Counted from the first letter of the stretch, positions 1-13,500 are shown. The stretch is DNA of 64,000 nt from Echinometra lucunter (GCA_029962745.1 CM057154.1:33542424-33606423); one strand, 5' to 3'. Numbers and translations are program-made. Notes: generated by a model not told the origin, from the sequence alone.

Positions 1-429
1 CCTACACATACATTCCAATTCGTAGTTTTAAATGATCTGTTGTTTTCTGTGCTTTGGGGGAGATTCCTGGTCCAGGAAGGTAAGGAAATACTGGCTCAGA
101 TACCTGCACAGGTGTTTGCTGTTGTTGTGCACTTTGGAATATGCTATGTCCTGCGAAAGGCTCTTTAGCGATTGGTTATAAGCCTGTCACTACTTTTCCT
201 CCTATATCAACAAAGAGCAACTAGCTAAAACAACTCTTGGTCGCAGCAAGAAGGAATACAACAGCAAATTATTCACCACCCGTTGACTCAGATTCGTCCT
301 GTTACAGTGAATCCCAATCTTCCAATAAATGATACGTTAAAAAAGGTACATTATACAGCCAGAGTATGAAACCGAACGAGACGGTAAAGTTTTCTGGGGG
401 AAGGCACATGTAATAGCGAGCAAACTCTC

Positions 430-756
430 TCAGTCCCACACATAGATTATGGTGTCTTTAACCATGTGGGGATTAAGTGTTGGTGAAGAGTCTGTCATCA
501 CAGGGCCTATCCCATTAATACCTAAGATTTGGTTTCTTGCATACACAACACGCTGTTCTACTTCTTCTTCTGTCACAACCCAAACTCCATCTGCTCCAAA
601 AACCCAAAGCGCCCCACTCTGCGCAATCAAACTTGGTTGCAAAAGCGATGAGGGAATAAAAGTGACAAGGATGGGGCCGAGGGTTCCAGATCCTAGAGAG
701 CGTGGGGGTACGTAAATCCCTCTTGGCCTTCGGTGCTGGTACGGAGGGAGATCCCG
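430..756 (-). other. Unassigned open frame of 108 codons without an early ATG
   Basis: A minus-strand frame runs from a TAG at 757-759 to the stop at 430. It has no ATG before the MTDSSPT segment near its end, so it would have to be an exon or a fragment rather than a complete gene. The peptide has ordinary protein composition (for example GALWVFGADGVWVVTEEEV and NQILGINGIGPVMTD) and is locally GC-richer than its surroundings. A second frame, offset by one base, continues leftwards from about 440 for roughly 45 codons with a protein-like LREFARYYMCLPPENF start, as if a frameshift separated two pieces of a decayed coding region. I do not recognise a family. It does not match any part of AUTS2 that I know. 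It could be a decayed transposon gene, an exon of another gene, or chance. Confidence 0.25.
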
Positions 757-3700
757 CTAATGCAACTACAAAGCCTGCCTGGAATCCACCTTAATGCAGA
801 TGCATAACAAACGGTGGAGAGTGAGAGGAAAGGCTGCCGCGAAAGACCAGACGATTTTAGAATCGACGGTCATCATCTTGGAGGTGATCTTAACTGAGGA
901 AGTAAGAGGTGAGAGGAAAGACGCATGAAAAGCAAGAAACAAAATCACCTCAAAAGTGCACCTTACCCTAGTCAGCCAGCACCTCTCTACACTTCATAAC
1001 TATTTTTATTCTCTCTTTCGCAATGATGCTCTCCTTTTCCCCCAATTGCAAAAGTTCTTTAGCACAGGATTTTCTACCATGGAACCTACACGACAACCAG
1101 CTTATACTAGGCGTTGACAGACCCTATCCTACCACGATGCTACTCCAAGGGATTCCTGACAATATTGGATGAATATTTCTCCTAAAATGAAGGATTTGGG
1201 AAAGTTTCAGGCTTCTAGTCCTGCGGTAAAAAGTGTCTTTTCCTGCTCCTTTTTTCTTGCCTCGCTAGGAAGCGGATTATCGCCGGAGTCGCCTTACAAA
1301 CTGAAACATTCTGTCGGTAGCTTGTGTTGTGCGGCTATCAAGTTCCAAAAGCGAATTACAGGAGCGCTACATCTCCATCTGCCGTGACACGAATAAACAA
1401 GACAACAAATAAATGTGAGAAGTCCAATGAAAGCGGCGTAGTGATTGATGGGGTAGTAAAGTGCACTGCCATACCACTCCCAACAATCCTCCATTTAAAT
1501 GAGCTAAGTGTCCACGTCACATATCCACTCCCACATGCCCCATTTCAAATTCCATTTCTTTCTATCTAATGTAAATGACCACCATTTAGTTATTGCAAAA
1601 CGTCAGCAATGCGACCATGGAATGGACATAACAAAGAGCAGAAAATCAAGCAAAAAAAATTACCTCCAATCTCTCTTATAACAAATGTTACCATTAGCTT
1701 TTTGTCCAATGAATCTCCTATGATGCATGCACCATGTTGAGACTCTATTTTCTATTATAGATTCTATTTTCCTCTTACAGCATGACATTTTCTAGGTACC
1801 TATCTTACTTCTAGTCCCTCCCTAGCATCACTTACACGATGTTCATGGATTTGAAAATTGCTTCCAGATAGTGATATAATGAGAAAATTTGCTGCGTAAT
1901 TTCATTTCACAAGATAACAAATTGGACAACTTACACCATGTCCATGTTCAATTTTTATTTGAAGCCAAGGAACTGGCGGCTAGGGTGCATTTCTATCTGT
2001 ACCACAGAGACTCTGCACAGCTGTCCGCCTTGTTTGTTTACTTTATCACCATGGTTACATCAAATTAGTTGATGATGAGTAACCAAGAATGATAATTATT
2101 GACAAATGTGAGCCCCCTCTGGTACTTCACACGCAACACTGATGTCAGATAATCTCAATATACACACACAAATCATGATAAATTAAGAACTGTATCATTT
2201 TCTAAAGCTTGGCTACCCCTCTACCACCTCACTCATCAAATTAGCATGTTATGATAATTTTCCTTTTCCTCACAGAAAAATCAATTAATTTATCCCTGGC
2301 TCCCTGCCACAGAAGTGGTCTCTGCATAGTACCATCTCACTTTTCTTTCTTTTGAACAAATGTTGCACTTCATATTCAATCTTATTGGACAGCTGCTTGA
2401 GCAAGGCAAGCTAATCAGGGGAAATTTGCCACAAAAATTGGACCACATGATGTGATGTGGGCCATGTAGATCCTCTCTCCAACCTTTGAGGGATTGTAAC
2501 TGGGTGGGGCTAGTAAAGGTGTTGTTAACAGGTGGTTAAGGTACCAAACCCATCTTTTGAAATGACTTTCTGGGCCTAAACCAATTTGGGCTTGGCAACC
2601 TTAAAGTCGTCTTACATCAGAATCATACATTAAATCTTGTCTATCAAGTTCCAGTCATCTTATCAAAGGTTTCACTCTATGCTACATAAACAAGTTCAAT
2701 TTGAGAATATTTTCCAGAATTGATCCTATTTCAAACCGTTATAAAATTGAGATACAAGACTGATTAAGGGACAAAAGCCCCAAAGGATTCCCGGTTTGGA
2801 TGAGAGAGTTTCAATTATGTCTGCATACTCTGATAAGAGTCTCTGATATCAAATTTCTTTTAAGATGAGTAATAAATGAGAGATGATTTTTTTTTAGGAT
2901 CTGTTAGTTGAAGAAAATAAATGTTGACATTTAGAGGTGGTTAAATCATCCAGAGATGATTCTTCCTTATTCCTGTCTTTCACTTCTTGAATCTGAACAT
3001 GGTTAAACATCTGTCGATAACAGGGATAAAAAATAACTTCAAATCTGACAAGCTAGATGATGATTCAGTGTCTCTGTGGTGAAAGAGTAAAACAATGGTA
3101 ATTATGGGAAGGCAAATTTCCCTCCTTCTACAAGAGCATGACATAATGATGCACAAAAAGAACCCCCTTCAGTCCTGATGCAATTCCTGCTTTTTGTTCA
3201 GTAGCTAATACATCTGTCTGGTTTTAAAGTCAGTGATGCAAGATACTGAACCAACACTAGTGAATTTGAGGCATAAGCCTTTCATTTTTCTTGAGTTGTT
3301 AGGTGGTAAATGTTACAAAAGTATGTGATTTCATGACTCTACTGCCTCCCTGCAGTGTGATTGTTGTTGGAGCTATCCCACCGCTGACACCCATACGTGA
3401 TGTGGAATCTCAGTGGTAAGCCCTGGCATACACTGTCAGTGGATATTACAGTCCCTATCACACATCAATTTGACACTTGTTAAGCCCATTTCCTTCCCAC
3501 TTCCTTAGCCTCGATCCACTGTAGTGATGCTGCTCAGCTCTTGAAACAACTCTCCCCCCTCCCCATTCCGATCTTTCATTTTGCAAGGTCATGCGTTTGT
3601 TTGCCTGCGAGGTAGAAAGGTCAGGTGGAGGGATTGTGGGAAGGAGCGATGTTTGTTTAGAAGACGAGGATGGGAGAGGAAGATAGGGGGACGAGGGATG

Positions 3701-6161
3701 AGATGGGATTTAATGGCTCAACGATTGGATAGGAATCATCTCTAATGACTATTTTGGAACGGAGGCGGAGGAGGGCACAATCCTATCCTGCTGGTCTTCA
3801 CAAATAAGCCATTTATGCTCTCTTGCGACATTTGTAAACACACAAGGGCTACGCAATGACAAGGCACAGAAAGTTCAACTACCAATACACAGAGATTCAC
3901 TTTACACATAACAAAATCTAAGAAAGTGATATATTTCTCTTTTCTTTTTTGGTTGCAGATTATTGCGTACTAACTATTAAAACCTTGCAGGATACCTTCA
4001 TCTACAATATCAAATTGATCAATAATATGATTGCGCTGTGAGTCTATTAACTAACAGTATTCTTATCATCACAGGGCCATTAGTAATGACTAAAAACAAA
4101 ACTCCAGAAAAATAATCAAAGCCACTAAAAATCCTACATCCAACCCTTGAAAGATGAGTCAACATTTTTTTTTCATTACTACAAGGCTCAAATCTCACAA
4201 TATTTATAAATAACCGAGTAGGATAAGAAGCAAGGATTTTATCTCTAAAGCCTATGAACCCCTTCTCTAAACCAGCTTTCTCCCTTTTTCCAAAACAGAA
4301 AAATCGGAAATAATACCCAGAAGTGACAACTTGGCAGCTGATATAATTCCAGGAGATGAACAATTCAAATACAGTGTCGCCTGAGAGCCCTATGTTTTTG
4401 TACATTCTTCATCCCGCAACTGCAGTTGTTTTGTTTCTCCTAAATGCTGATTTCCATGTGCTTTGTGAATTTTTCTGTTAAAAAAGCAGTGCAGATCCAT
4501 TTCTCATCAACATGATCTTTATTACACATACTAAATTAATTAGGACTATGAATCAATACTGGTCTAAAAGTGCATATCATCATTAAGATTTTATTTTTTT
4601 GTCTTGCAGTTACTCATTTTCAAATTTCTTTGATATCATTATTTTTCAGAGTAACTTTCTGACGATACTGTATCCAGCATTCCTAATGACTGCTTTCTCA
4701 CTTGAACTCCTAATCAATGAAGGAACAACTCCCATTAATATTCAAAATGATTAAACCCAAATCACTTTTCAGGCAACTAATAAGAGATCATATGAGTAAA
4801 GCCCTCTGTCACCTAACAATACCCTCCCATAAACCCCTGATTACTAGGAATCCACCATGAAATGATGTCACAGCATTGTGCCTCTGAATGAGTCAAACCT
4901 GATCATAATGGAAGGATCTTTTGTGATTACAAGTCAGCCCATCGTTACCCCCCTCTCAAACCCCCTTCTTAACTGGGGCTTGCAAGCATAGAGAGGTAGA
5001 CACAGAGAAGTAATCACATGCAGACATGTGTATTTCCTTGATAAGATTACACACAAAATGAGCTCATTGTAAAAAAAATTAAAAATTTTTTTAAAAATTA
5101 ATAAATATGAAAAAGCACATCCTGTTCATGTATGCATTCAATAACTGCAAAATCAGACATGATGACTATTTGGGGAAAAAAATTAACATGTTAATTTCAT
5201 TTGAACTAAATGTGCTATTAAAGGTGACATGGAAAAATAGAATTATTTCTTTCCTCTTTAGCAGGTTAATCTGTTTTATATTGTTCTGGTATTCTGACCC
5301 AAAGAGAAGTAAGTTCACAAACATCTAAGATAGCAAATGGTGTTTTAAACAGAATAGTGCTGTCAGATCATTCTCTTATCAATTAAGAAATAACAAAGAA
5401 AGAAAATGATTAATGATATTAATAGCGCCACCATCAATAATAAAATTTACTGTTTACCTTTCCATGCTCTGTTTTCTAAATATCTAATAACTAAACTAAA
5501 GCACTTAAACAATCACAGTAAAATAATGGACAATCTACTTCTTCTGTTTTCAGTGAAAATCTTGAAAAATTTATGTACCAAAAGAAATTCTTAACAAGCA
5601 ACCACTAGTGTCAATCGTTTACTCTCTTGAAAATAAAAATGGGCCTGTATTTCTTGATGGAAACAAACAGATCAAAATCCGCATCCCAAAACACCCTCAC
5701 ATAGCAACAACATCTGAGGGGTTACAGAAATGAAATGGCATGGCAATATTGAGAATGACAGATAAGGTTCAAAGGTGACTGGAAGGTCAGGTCAATGCTG
5801 ATACCAGTAGACAACCTCCCACATAGCATGTAAATTTATCTAGTGCCTCAGTCATATACCATCCCTTCTTCACTTAATCACACTCTAGTATGATGTTTTA
5901 TGACAGGGAATGCCAAATGGTTGGGGATTAAATATCACTTTCAATCAATTCATGTTCACAATTTTATGGTGTTAAATCTGTCAAAACTTCCATTTCTATC
6001 AAAAGTGCACTGATAAATGTAATCTGTGATAATAGGACAGAAACTGATAATGCTTTGGCTTTGTAGTTCAATGCTGTAATAAGTTTCATACATGCATCCT
6101 CTGAATGCTATGATTTTACATGTAGAGAGAAAAATACAAGGGCATGAAATGAGTGCTTCCT
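757..6161. other. Intronic sequence, no supported gene
   Basis: Part of the intron downstream (in transcript order) of the exon at 15661, or beyond. Up to about 1560 it is GC-richer with short open frames on both strands that lack convincing features. From there it is AT-rich unique-looking sequence. A 128-codon minus-strand frame at 4019-4405 is within chance expectation. No AUTS2 exon was recognised. Confidence 0.5.
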
Positions 6162-6406
6162 TTAACCCATAGCGATAGCGATTATATATTATTCACTGCA
6201 TTGCCAATTTAAAGAGTTTAATGATTAGTTACACTTAAACTGCTCTAATTTGAGAACAGCACACCATACAGCGATGGGAATGGGCTCAAATTTGTCAGTG
6301 CATTTTTCTCTTTCTGCTCATGTATGATCTGTATTGCCCAACATTCTGGACCAACAGTTACTGCAAAAACGTCTCCTAAAGGTGACACTGTACCTCTATG
6401 GGTTAA
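6162..6406. mobile_element. piggyBac-like MITE with TTAA target duplications
   Basis: TTAA at 6162-6165 and 6403-6406 flank a 237-bp segment that begins CCCATAG and ends CTATGGG. The TTAA duplication with termini starting CCC is the hallmark of piggyBac-type elements. There is no coding capacity, so this is a short non-autonomous copy. The inverted match beyond the first seven bases is weak, which suggests age. Confidence 0.6.
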
Positions 6407-8869
6407 AAAAAAAAAGTATCTAAATCTATGAACAGATCTATGAAAATATAGTAAACTATGAAATAATCACCTTTTAATAATCTGCTGCTTTATAGAAATC
6501 ATCTTTTCTTGGTACAATTATCAAATGGCAAACAGATAATGATCTAGATAGACTCAGACCTACAAACTCATATAAGAGGCCTTATGCTTATCATCATCCT
6601 TGTGGTTGATCTACATCACGTTCCCTTCTCGAAACCATCCCAATTCTGCTCTCCCCAATCTCTTAACTCATAGCAGTACTAACTCACACCAGCCTTGTTC
6701 CAGATTAGGCTACTCAGAAACAATCTTGATTGAAATCACTGCTACATAGAGGTTATGCTTCCAAAGAAATACATTGATCTGCAAATTACCCAAACTCCCT
6801 GATCTGATTTAGCCTGTCACTCCTAATGACATGTGGGAAGCTTGAAAGCAAATTTGAGAATTCACACCGGACAGCGAGTCGCTCCAATACTTCTTCCCGC
6901 CGTCTCGCGAGACACCACGGAATGTTGATTTCAAGTGAAATATAGTTTCTTGCGATAGCATCAGAAATTAGCGCTTAATTGATCCAACAACGTTATCAAG
7001 TCGCTTCTGCTTAAACCAACAATCTGGATAAACATTCCCCAGTTTGTTTAATCATCGTGATGCCGAGGGAAAGTGAACATTCACCACATTTTGAAAGGGT
7101 ACAGGGACCGATATGAGGAAAGGGTGTATCTATCATGTCAGTCATCATTTGGGAGAGTTTCTGCATTTCTTTAAGTTGTTCATTTGTATGTGCTCTCGCC
7201 TCTGGGACTGAGTGTCTGATGCAAGGCTTATGCTAAAATCACAGATGTCAAGTACATTATGGCTCGGGCTCATCTTCTGCTCAGAAATTAAATTCTTTCC
7301 TCATGGCATTCTTCAACATGAACATCCTACATGCAATGATCTGTCATGGCAATCCTGAAAACTAACATGAAGAAACGAAAGAATACAAGAGGACAATATG
7401 GATGTAGACTAGGGAAACTTGAGTCACTTTGTCAGGGTAATACTGGCTGCTGAGGACCAGAAGGGCATAAAATAATACGCTTTAACCCTGCGTTAGTGCC
7501 TTTCTCGCCTTAAACTGACGATTATAAACCTGGGTGAATATCCAGGAGAACTTCTAAGGAAACAAAAGACCATGCTACTGCTGTCTTTTATCATTAAGCT
7601 TCAACTAATGGACTTTAATGTGTTTCTATGCCTAGTAGAGTCCATAATTCAAGAACCTAATGTCCATTTTACCTTCCTCTAATTCTCAAAGGTATAATGA
7701 AGCTGAACTGATTACAGTATCATCTTCAGGACTCGTTTCATTGGGTAATTATCCTCATTTGGTCAAATAAATTGGTACTTGAAAGGAAAAAAATATTCTG
7801 TCTAACATTAGTGGAAATGAATAGTAGTAGTGAAAGACAATACAATGAAAAAAAAAACAGATAAAGGGAGGGGAGAGTAATGACTAATGGGAAAGGGAGG
7901 TTTCTGGACTTTAAACCATGGCCCAGAAGTCCCAGGTCAAATCCACAGAAGATGAAAAAAGTAGGAAATCCCCTGCATTAACAGCAGTTGTTGTTCCGCT
8001 AACACGGCGATTACGAGGTGAATACACTGTAAGCCAGGGAACTGGAACGACCGACCGACCGACCGACCAGGGGGAGCGACAGACAGAGCGGGGAATACCG
8101 TTAGAGCCAGACCTCCAACAGGGAAAAGTACAGCTCAGCCTCGGGAGGTCAGCCATCCAAACGTCTCAATTTGGAGGCAATTATTGCCCTAAATTTGTGT
8201 AGGAAATGATATTAGATTTGCATTACATGTCAGAAGTAAGAAAGGAGAGGGAGAGAAAGAGGGGGTATAGTGCAGATAATGGGTTCGGGCAATTTGCTGT
8301 ACAAGTTAAGACAGGGTATTTGACTCGTCTAATGAGGCACACAGACGAAGGAAAACATGATACATTAGACTGTAAATAGACAGCTTGCTATAGGGCGAAC
8401 AAGTTCACTAGGAGTGCGCAGACGGTTTCTTGGAATGAAATACATAATATTGCAGTGCTTGGCTAGGCCATCAAACATCTTATTTGATAGATAGGAAGAC
8501 AGTACAATTAGTATCAATGCAGGGGAAATACTGGGTTGATTGCAGGTCAACTAATTTTTCTCTTTTTAGATGAAGAGAATATCTTGAAAGCTGCAGAGAG
8601 TATTAACTGACTAAAGAATGGGTAAAGATCTACTTTAGCTTATGTGGCTTCTCTTCTTCCTCTTTGCTGTTTATCTTACTTTAAAGGGGTGGGGTGGGAA
8701 TAAAATGGGAAGAACATGTTGCGTAAACATACACTGCAAAGTGTCCTAATATTAACAGACAATACCTAGAGAGCCCATGCTGTTTGCAATAACGACTTGA
8801 CATAAAATTCCAACATGACAAACACAGATATTTTAACCATATTTGGAGGAACATGTTTTGGAGGTAGCT
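6407..8869. other. Intronic sequence with a small (GACC)n run
   Basis: AT-rich intron with a GC-richer patch at about 7860-8170 that includes a GACC tetranucleotide run at 8046-8069 and a 94-codon plus-strand frame (7918-8202) with no recognisable content. There is an overlapping nuclear-receptor-like sequence, AGGTCAGGTCA, just before this block at 5784-5794. No gene is supported. Confidence 0.45.
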
Positions 8870-9000
8870 TCATAACAGGCAGCCATTTTGACACCCACAA
8901 GCTGCTGCCCCCACTGTTAACCTAGCAGGATGGCAATCAGCACTCATTAACTACCTCATTCAATTGGACCCTGTATCGACAGGAAGCCAGTGATAATCGA

Positions 9001-9233
9001 AGGTCATAGGTCATCTGCACCGTGATTGTTTGGCGCATCAATCTCGCACAGTGGGACGCAACTTAGTGAGGAAATTGGCCAAATTTCTGTCAATTTGGAA
9101 GGGGAAAATGTAGATAGCCCTGCTGGATGGACAAGCTAGGTATAAATAAAGGTACAATCATGCTAGGGGACCGATAACACATGCAACTTTGAAATACATA
9201 CACATACGCACTGGTCGCCAAGGTCAGAGGTCA
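9001..9233 (+). promoter_or_regulatory. Two perfect DR1 nuclear-receptor motifs flanking a TATA-like sequence
   Basis: AGGTCATAGGTCA at 9001-9013 and AGGTCAGAGGTCA at 9221-9233 are both exact direct repeats of AGGTCA with a 1-bp spacer, the binding arrangement of RXR/HNF4/COUP-TF-type receptors. Between them, TATAAATA at 9141-9148 lies in GGTATAAATAAAGG, a good TATA box. This looks like an enhancer or a small TATA promoter inside the intron. Binding and activity are inferred only. Confidence 0.45.
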
Positions 9234-9238
9234 AGCGC

Positions 9239-9430
9239 ATGGACTTGGCAAGCACCTGTACAAATTACGCCTGCTGGGTTGGTAATGAAATTTGTGTGGG
9301 GAAATTGATTAGATTATACAGTAATGAAGTTGGGCTAACAGGCGACGGACAGGACTCATGTTGGAGGAAACCAATATTATGCAGTGGGGCGCAAAAAATA
9401 TGGAAGTGTCCTTTGGATCCTGTCTGCTAG
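9239..9430 (+). other. Short cysteine-containing open frame downstream of the TATA-like motif, doubtful
   Basis: A 63-codon frame starts at an ATG about 90 bp downstream of TATAAATA. The peptide contains seven cysteines but no visible signal peptide, and it resembles nothing I know. The position relative to the TATA motif is the only reason to list it. Frames of this length occur often by chance in this window. Confidence 0.12.
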
Positions 9431-9715
9431 AGGTATTAGATGCTATGTCAACATCGTCACCTTGAGATAACAAGGGGAGGCAAGTTAATTTGCTCTACTT
9501 GTAGGATTGTGTATATAGGCATCCCATGCAGTGAAAATCATATCCTAATTACCCCCTAGGTATGAGACTAAGAGAATCACTATGTGTTTCAGACCCACTC
9601 AAAATGAACATTCAAAGAAAGTTCAAGCAGTCAAAAGAAACACAAATATATAATAATTTAAATCATACTGTATTTGATTTAAAGGTATATTGTTTTCTCC
9701 TTTAATAGGTGTCCG

Positions 9716-9840
9716 TGAGATGCGCGTTTGGGGATGTGTATGGTGGGTGTGGGTGCGTGTATGGTGGGTGTGGGTGCGTGTATGTGCGTGAACGTAATAT
9801 GTGTGCGTGCATCCGTATGAACATATATGTCTACGTACCT
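9716..9840. repeat. GT-rich minisatellite
   Basis: GT-rich stretch in which a roughly 21-bp unit, GTATGGTGGGTGTGGGTGCGT, occurs twice in tandem and is followed by degenerate GTGCGT copies. Non-coding; the apparent minus-strand His/Thr-rich peptide is a by-product of the repeat. Confidence 0.7.
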
Positions 9841-10149
9841 TCCGTGGGGTTTTTTTCATATTCTTTCACGATTGTATAATCTCTGTTTTTAACATTATTT
9901 TATGTAACCCATTGCCCAATTTATCTCACTACGATGCAGTGATTTTGTTTAATTCTTTTTAATAAACCATTTATCTATCTATCTATCTATTTGAATAGGC
10001 TTTTTTCTTTCTTTCTCTATGAAGTATGATGTGCATGTATCATTCCTCTAATTTGAAGTTTCTTTTTAAAATTTGTACCTTAACAGCATCAGCTCAAAAC
10101 TTCCTATACAACAACATACTCTTTACTTATAAATCAGTGTAACCCACTC

Positions 10150-10558
10150 TATTTTCCCCTTCTTCCATCAAAATGTATCATTCAATATATCTTCCAAACC
10201 AAATACTTTGTAAATTTCTGATATCACCACGTACAAAAACCCGATATGGTGACCGCACTTTTTCATCGATTGCACCCTCCCTTTGGAACAAACTCCCACC
10301 TCATATCCAAAATGCCCCATCCATTGAATCATTAAAAAAACTCACTTCTTTAATTAGTTTTAGTATAATTTTTGGAGGCGCACACAAGTAGTCAAGTTCG
10401 TTTATCTTAATTGTTTTGTATCAGTAATATTTATCTTGTTTTTTTGCTGTTTTAAGCCATTTAATATACCGGTATTAGTTAGACAGACCACCTGTGCGCT
10501 TAGAAACACCCGTATAAAGCGCCCTATAAATGTAATCATTATTATTATTATTATTATT
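10150..10558 (+). mobile_element. 3' fragment of a non-LTR retrotransposon (LINE) with (ATT)n tail
   Basis: The frame 10173-10391 contains RTKTRYGDRTFSSIAPSLWN followed by KLPPHIQ. This is the typical carboxy-terminal signature of CR1/L2-like reverse transcriptase ORF2 proteins (R-x-FS..AP.LWN.LP). Downstream is a short 3' untranslated part ending AAAGCGCCCTATAAATGTAATC and then an ATT microsatellite at 10538-10558, the usual 3' terminus of such elements. The 5' part with the catalytic reverse-transcriptase domain is absent, so this is a dead, 5'-truncated copy. Confidence 0.8.
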
Positions 10559-10559
10559 G

Positions 10560-13500
10560 AAATGCACCCTTATGATAGCTTGGACCTCCATGAAACATTG
10601 CCTGTTGCTTCTTGTATTCAGAGTTCTTTGTCTAGTCTGTTGCCCTTCACACTAGGAACGAGTTCCTGAGGTGGGTAGAAGAGCATGTTGCCAGGCAGAA
10701 AGAAGGGGTAAGCAGGCAAGAGATGTGGGATTGTGATAGTGTAATGACTCGCGATCAGGAACAAAATTGAATTATTACCGCTGTGATTCAATTCTTCCGT
10801 GACAAATGGCTGTTCCCTGTAGATTAACTCACCTCACTGCAACTGAAGTGGGAGAAAAATTCTACGAGGGTTTGAAAAAAAAGTAGTAAACAAACTTGGA
10901 CAAAGACATCATTCTGCGTAGGGGGAGAAAGTTCTTGTATCTCTACTGACTTTACGTCAATCCATTCTGGCATTTCTAGCAATCACCTGGCATTTGATGT
11001 CATCACAGACATTTCATCCAAATGAAAATATTGAATTTTCAAACCTAAATTTCCTGATTAAAGTATCTTATCTCACAGACATCTTTGATTTAATGTGTTA
11101 CTACGTATACGTCTGTGAGGTAAACATGATGTGGCTCTTATTTTTGGATGGTGTGATGGACACTCCCATCTCTCCTCTCCATACCTGTCCAAAAGTTTGA
11201 CTAAAATATTATCTAAATAGTAATTATAGGCCCATGTTGCCAAAATTGAGCTAATCAAGAAGAGTCAACAACAACTAACCTTAGATCTCCTACGTACTTC
11301 CTCGCCTGCGTGCCAGCACCTAATTAATTTGTTGAAAAGATTCAATCAAGAAAGGGGGAGGGGGAAAAAGTGCATGTTGCATGACAACACTCTTTAGGAA
11401 TTATCAACCTTCCACCTGCTGTAGCCTGAATCCCTAGCACTGAAATCCTTCCTGAGACCTGCTACCTCCCCATCTCCTCTTGCCTTACCTTAAGAAAGTA
11501 AATCCATTTACAATCACCTGCCCCACTAATAGAGCGAGCAGAGTGCTTCAAGTCCGTATCTTGCGATAAGACGCAACAGTGATGATGGTGCTGAACTTCT
11601 GCGACATCATCATGATGATCATAGGCTCATATTACGTCTACACTCCGCCTCCAGAGCCCTGCTTTACTTGGATACATGTTGTTTTACAGAAGTTATTTCT
11701 GAACTTGGTTGACTTGGCAAGGGCTTTGATAGTCGGGTATGGGGAAAATTGCGGAGGGAGATAGACATCCTGGGCAAGAAAACTTAATCAAGGCAGGTAT
11801 TACGTCTTCTTGTAATGAATTCAATCACGGTATAATCATGTGATGTTTCATAACATGTGGTCTTCCAATATGTCAGCTCTCTGCAATAATGCATGGTAGA
11901 CATACCTCTACTTAGAATGACTCTTTCACATGTTTGATGAGAAACGACTCTCTACCTCACAAAGCAAAAAATATTTGCAACGAAGGAACAAATGTAGCTC
12001 ATGCATTACCTAGTCAAATGTTATTTTTTTTTTTTTTTTATATATACATAGGGATACATACAGCTTAAATGACAATGCACTCAAATGCCCTTGCCCAAAA
12101 AGAGCAGATCAATATATCCAGTGAATTTTCTGCTTTCATTCCAAATTGCAGTACTTTGAAAGAGGGAGGATAGGTACATGGTCAGAGAAATATGACAAGA
12201 AATTATCTCTGTCTCCTCCCATCGTCCATTTGTAAAGTGATTCTGATGAGGATGATATCTGAAGCAGGTGTCCTGGGCTATAACTCAGTGTCACTCCTTG
12301 TTTCCTCTCTTCATCTCGTTAGAAGGACACCAGAGACCAATGGATGCATTACTCTGCAGAAAACACAACATCATCAAGAAAAACAGTGACCAAATGGAAA
12401 CAAGAGAGAGACTGAATATGAAGTATACCACATACGGAAGATAAGTCACGCATCCGCTTCCTTGGGTTCCTTCTTCTTTCTCTTTCATTTCTAGGTTCTG
12501 TACAGGATTCACGCACAAGGCATACACCAGGACAAAGATATGATGAGGAGTGAAGAGGACACTGCTCTCATGTTAACATAATCACTCAAATGCTCATCTG
12601 AGTGGTTTCAATTTCATTCAAAGATGGGAAGTATTAACTTTCAAATGAAACTTAACAGTTCTGTTCCGTTCTCCAACAACCATTCTACACATGCATGCTG
12701 AGGTTGTACAAAATAGAAAGCAGAAACATAAAGCCAAAACAAAAAGCCCCTGAGAGTTTTGCTCAATTACTAAAGGATCAGTTAACACTTTTTGTTCAGG
12801 AAAGATGTTGTTATGCCTGAATCGCTTTCCCATTCCATTCTTCCTTACTTTTCTTTCCTCCGTCTTGAAGTGACTACACAATGACACCCTCCCCCCATCC
12901 CCCCTAAACACTCAGTCCTCCCCTCTTCCTTGGATGTTTGTTATCAGCCCCCCCCCCCCCCCCCCATCCCTAAACCCTCAGTCCTCCCCTCTTCCTTGGA
13001 TGTTTGTTATCAAATTGACAGGAAGTGGGATGAGTTTACAGATTCTGCTCTCTTTCACCTCTCTTGAACTAGGCTAAGAGGGAAGATGAGCTGTTCTTTG
13101 TCTCTAACCCCCTCCCATTCCCCCTTTTCTCTTCGATGAGAAGGAAATCAAGAACGCCTTGAATCTGATCATCATAAGCAGGTGGCATGTTACTGATACC
13201 AACATGATGATGAGTGTAATGTATGTTGTGAGCAATCTCTGTCTTCAGCAACGAAGAGCTAGAAAACAACACACATGGACCACATTTGTGATAACCTTTC
13301 ACCTGAAAAATGCAAATTTTCATCCAAAATAAGATTATTCTACCCATCCAAGGAGGAAACAAATAATGCAAAATTATTGATTAAGTCTTGAAAATGCATT
13401 CCAAATTCTTTATTTTTTTCTTCTTTTTTTTTCCATTGAATTACAAATAAGGGCAAGGAGATGAAAGATACCTATACCTGACTAGTTTCCACTCTCTATT

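Noticed and set aside
1294..1494. 66-codon minus-strand frame with a hydrophobic segment
   Set aside because: A possible membrane helix alone is weak evidence; no splice or promoter context and within chance length.
4019..4405. 128-codon minus-strand frame
   Set aside because: In AT-rich sequence of this length one or two frames of this size are expected by chance; no recognisable domain or splice context.
7918..8202. 94-codon plus-strand frame starting at ACCATGG
   Set aside because: The start context is good, but the peptide is low complexity around a GACC microsatellite and matches nothing known.
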